DNA of 64,000 nt, taken from positions 1,486,001 through 1,550,000 of the forward strand of contig NZ_CP150254.1 in the NCBI RefSeq assembly GCF_037975445.1, written 5' to 3'. Of this stretch, positions 62,859 to 64,000 are shown piece after piece. The position numbers were made by a program, and so were the translations under genes. Under the pieces are notes generated by a model. The model had not been told where the DNA came from and did not search any database. It saw only the letters and a list, made by a program, of their open reading frames with translations. This stretch comes from Peribacillus sp. FSL P2-0133 (GTDB taxonomy: Bacteria; Bacillota; Bacilli; Bacillales; DSM-1321). Numbering within the stretch: the stretch's first letter is position 1; each line of letters begins with the position of its first letter.

Positions 62859-63818
62859 CTACTTAACTTTTTCCTGTTTTACCAGATAGTCTATCAATCC
62901 CATGGAACAAACATTCAGGTCCATGGCGATGATTTCAAAAACAGGATGATCTGTGGTGATTCCTTTTTCGCCTAAATGAAAGGCGACTTCCGTGAAAATA
63001 TTTTTACTGGTCGCTGCCACTCGTTCCTCAAAGCTCGCATATTCCTTATATGCCGACTTGGCAGTCGCAACAAATTTAGGCAGCCAGTAATGAAGTTGTT
63101 TATATACTTCCTTAGGGTTTTCGGAAACCCCATAATGGCCAAAATATATACGTTCGACGCCGATGCTTTCATACAATTCCGCTGCTGCAAGCATCGCTTC
63201 GGGGTTAAATTGGTTTGGCGATGTGGAAGGTAAGTAAAATTCCAGACCTTCTTCATCGAGTTCACGATAATAGATGCCTATGGTGTCACCTGAAAACATC
63301 CCTTTTGAAACCGAATCGAATATGCTTAAATGATGGTTTGCGTGCCCGGGAGTGTCATAAAAGGTCAACTTTGAATTATCACTTGTTTGCAGGGATTCCC
63401 GATCATGTTTAATCAGCATTCTTTCAAACGGAATAGGTAAAATCGGATCGAAAAGCTTGTTGAATTCTTCACCATAGACTGCTTTAGCCCCAGCAATCAA
63501 ACGTGTTGGATCTTCTAGATGACGTGCACCTTTTGGATGGACGATCACTTTGGCGTTCGGGCAATGCTGTAAAAAAAGTCCTGCTCCACCTGCATGGTCC
63601 AAATGAATATGGGTAAGAATGATATATGTAATATCTTCGAGGGCGATTCCCAAATGTTCGAGCCCCTTCATTAAGTGGGGGATGGAAGGGCTGGCGGAAG
63701 TTTCGACTAATGTGATGTCTTCATCGGCAATTACATATGTACCTGTACGATTTCTTCTATCCAAATCAAAACCATCAATCAATGAAATGCGATAACCAAG
63801 TTCACTAATGTTTTGCAA
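62859..63818 (-). CDS. metallo-beta-lactamase-fold hydrolase
   Basis: A 319-residue MBL enzyme. Metal-binding HxHxDH (H70, H72, D74, H75 in LTHIHLDHAGG), downstream DTPGHANHHLS and GDTIG motifs, and FGHYG near residue 218. Substrate unknown; lactonase-like or glyoxalase-like chemistry is possible. TTG at 63818 with GGGGGTAG upstream. Confidence 0.85.
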   Translation of the reverse strand: MQNISELGYRISLIDGFDLDRRNRTGTYVIADEDITLVETSASPSIPHLMKGLEHLGIALEDITYIILTHIHLDHAGGAGLFLQHCPNAKVIVHPKGARHLEDPTRLIAGAKAVYGEEFNKLFDPILPIPFERMLIKHDRESLQTSDNSKLTFYDTPGHANHHLSIFDSVSKGMFSGDTIGIYYRELDEEGLEFYLPSTSPNQFNPEAMLAAAELYESIGVERIYFGHYGVSENPKEVYKQLHYWLPKFVATAKSAYKEYASFEERVAATSKNIFTEVAFHLGEKGITTDHPVFEIIAMDLNVCSMGLIDYLVKQEKVK

Positions 63819-63961
63819 CAGAATCTACCCCCAAAAAATTTTTCATGTACAAAATCCATTCCTTATTTTATTCTGTTAATAGTGCCATGTAAAGAATGAA
63901 GTTTTAAATTATTCTGAATTTATTTCAGCGTGGCTACTGGATAGAAAAGTATGGTATAGTG

Positions 63962-64000
63962 AAAACCTATCGAAAAGGTTTTATTCAGAAAGGAGAGGGA
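63962..64000 (+). promoter_or_regulatory. leader of the next gene (start outside window)
   Basis: An inverted repeat AAAACCT / AGGTTTT lies just behind a TATAGT -10-like box, then AAAGGAGAGG at 63990-63999. The coding start must be just beyond base 64000. Confidence 0.6.

Noticed and set aside
1..64000. CRISPR array, tRNA/rRNA, prophage or IS element
   Set aside because: No regularly spaced repeats, no cloverleaf or rRNA signatures, and no transposase or integrase gene was found on either strand.

Overview
The window reads as chromosomal DNA of a low-GC, endospore-forming Bacillaceae bacterium. Evidence includes an alpha/beta-type small acid-soluble spore protein, SigI/RsgI, KinD- and KinE-like sporulation kinases, a Spo0E-like phosphatase, AAGGAGG-type ribosome binding sites and frequent GTG/TTG starts. 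From memory, the gene order follows the ykoY to ykuI part of the Bacillus subtilis chromosome (ykoY, sigI-rsgI, sspD, ktrD, ykrP-kinE, spo0E, kinD-mhqR, ykvI, ykvS, ptsHI, ykwC, patA, cheV, ykyB, ykuE, ykuI), with many insertions and losses. A Peribacillus/Bacillus simplex-like organism is my best guess; this is inference only.

Layout. 1-9 kb: the 3' end of a secreted Vpr/lactocepin-like subtilase with a dockerin tail, an HTH-TPR (RRNPP-like) regulator, an NhaC-type antiporter, FtsW (minus strand), an 800-base stretch with no clear gene, and an aldehyde dehydrogenase. 8.8-14 kb: a yybP-ykoY manganese riboswitch in front of a TerC-family protein, sigI-rsgI, an SASP gene and ktrD. 14-15.5 kb: a PAS histidine kinase. 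15.6-26.5 kb: a co-directional acyl-CoA catabolic cluster. It holds an ACAD10/11-type dehydrogenase, a short-chain dehydrogenase (SDR), an acyl-CoA ligase, a TetR repressor, a hydroxyacyl-CoA dehydrogenase, an enoyl-CoA hydratase, a thioesterase, an ACAD10/11-type phosphotransferase, a ComB-like phosphatase, a second SDR, a PaaG-like isomerase and a quinone-oxidoreductase-like enzyme. Two nearly identical palindromes, in front of the first gene and of the fifth, look like TetR operators.

26.5-44 kb: a small hypothetical gene, two tiny overlapping ORFs, a B12-binding radical SAM protein, an acyltransferase (YkrP-like), KinE, a Spo0E-like protein, a ZIP transporter, a fosmidomycin-resistance-type MFS exporter, KinD next to MhqR, oligoendopeptidase F, YkvI, a lipoprotein, YkvS and an orphan sigma factor. 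44-64 kb: a lipoprotein nuclease, FetAB, HPr/EI of the PTS, an atypical SDR, YkwC, PatA, CorA, CheV, YkyB, a Pro/Tyr-rich protein, paired CrcB fluoride channels, Tat-exported YkuE, a DASS transporter with RCK_C domains, an EAL-like YkuI, small membrane and secreted proteins, a glutaredoxin and a metallo-beta-lactamase-fold enzyme. The next plus-strand gene starts just past the end: its ribosome binding site is the last visible element.

The most interesting region is the 15.6-26.5 kb cluster. It contains counterparts of LvaA, LvaC, LvaD and LvaE of the Pseudomonas levulinate pathway together with beta-oxidation enzymes. This suggests a Gram-positive route for 4-hydroxy- or 4-oxo-acids through a phosphorylated acyl-CoA. 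No CRISPR array, rRNA, tRNA, prophage or intact insertion sequence was seen.
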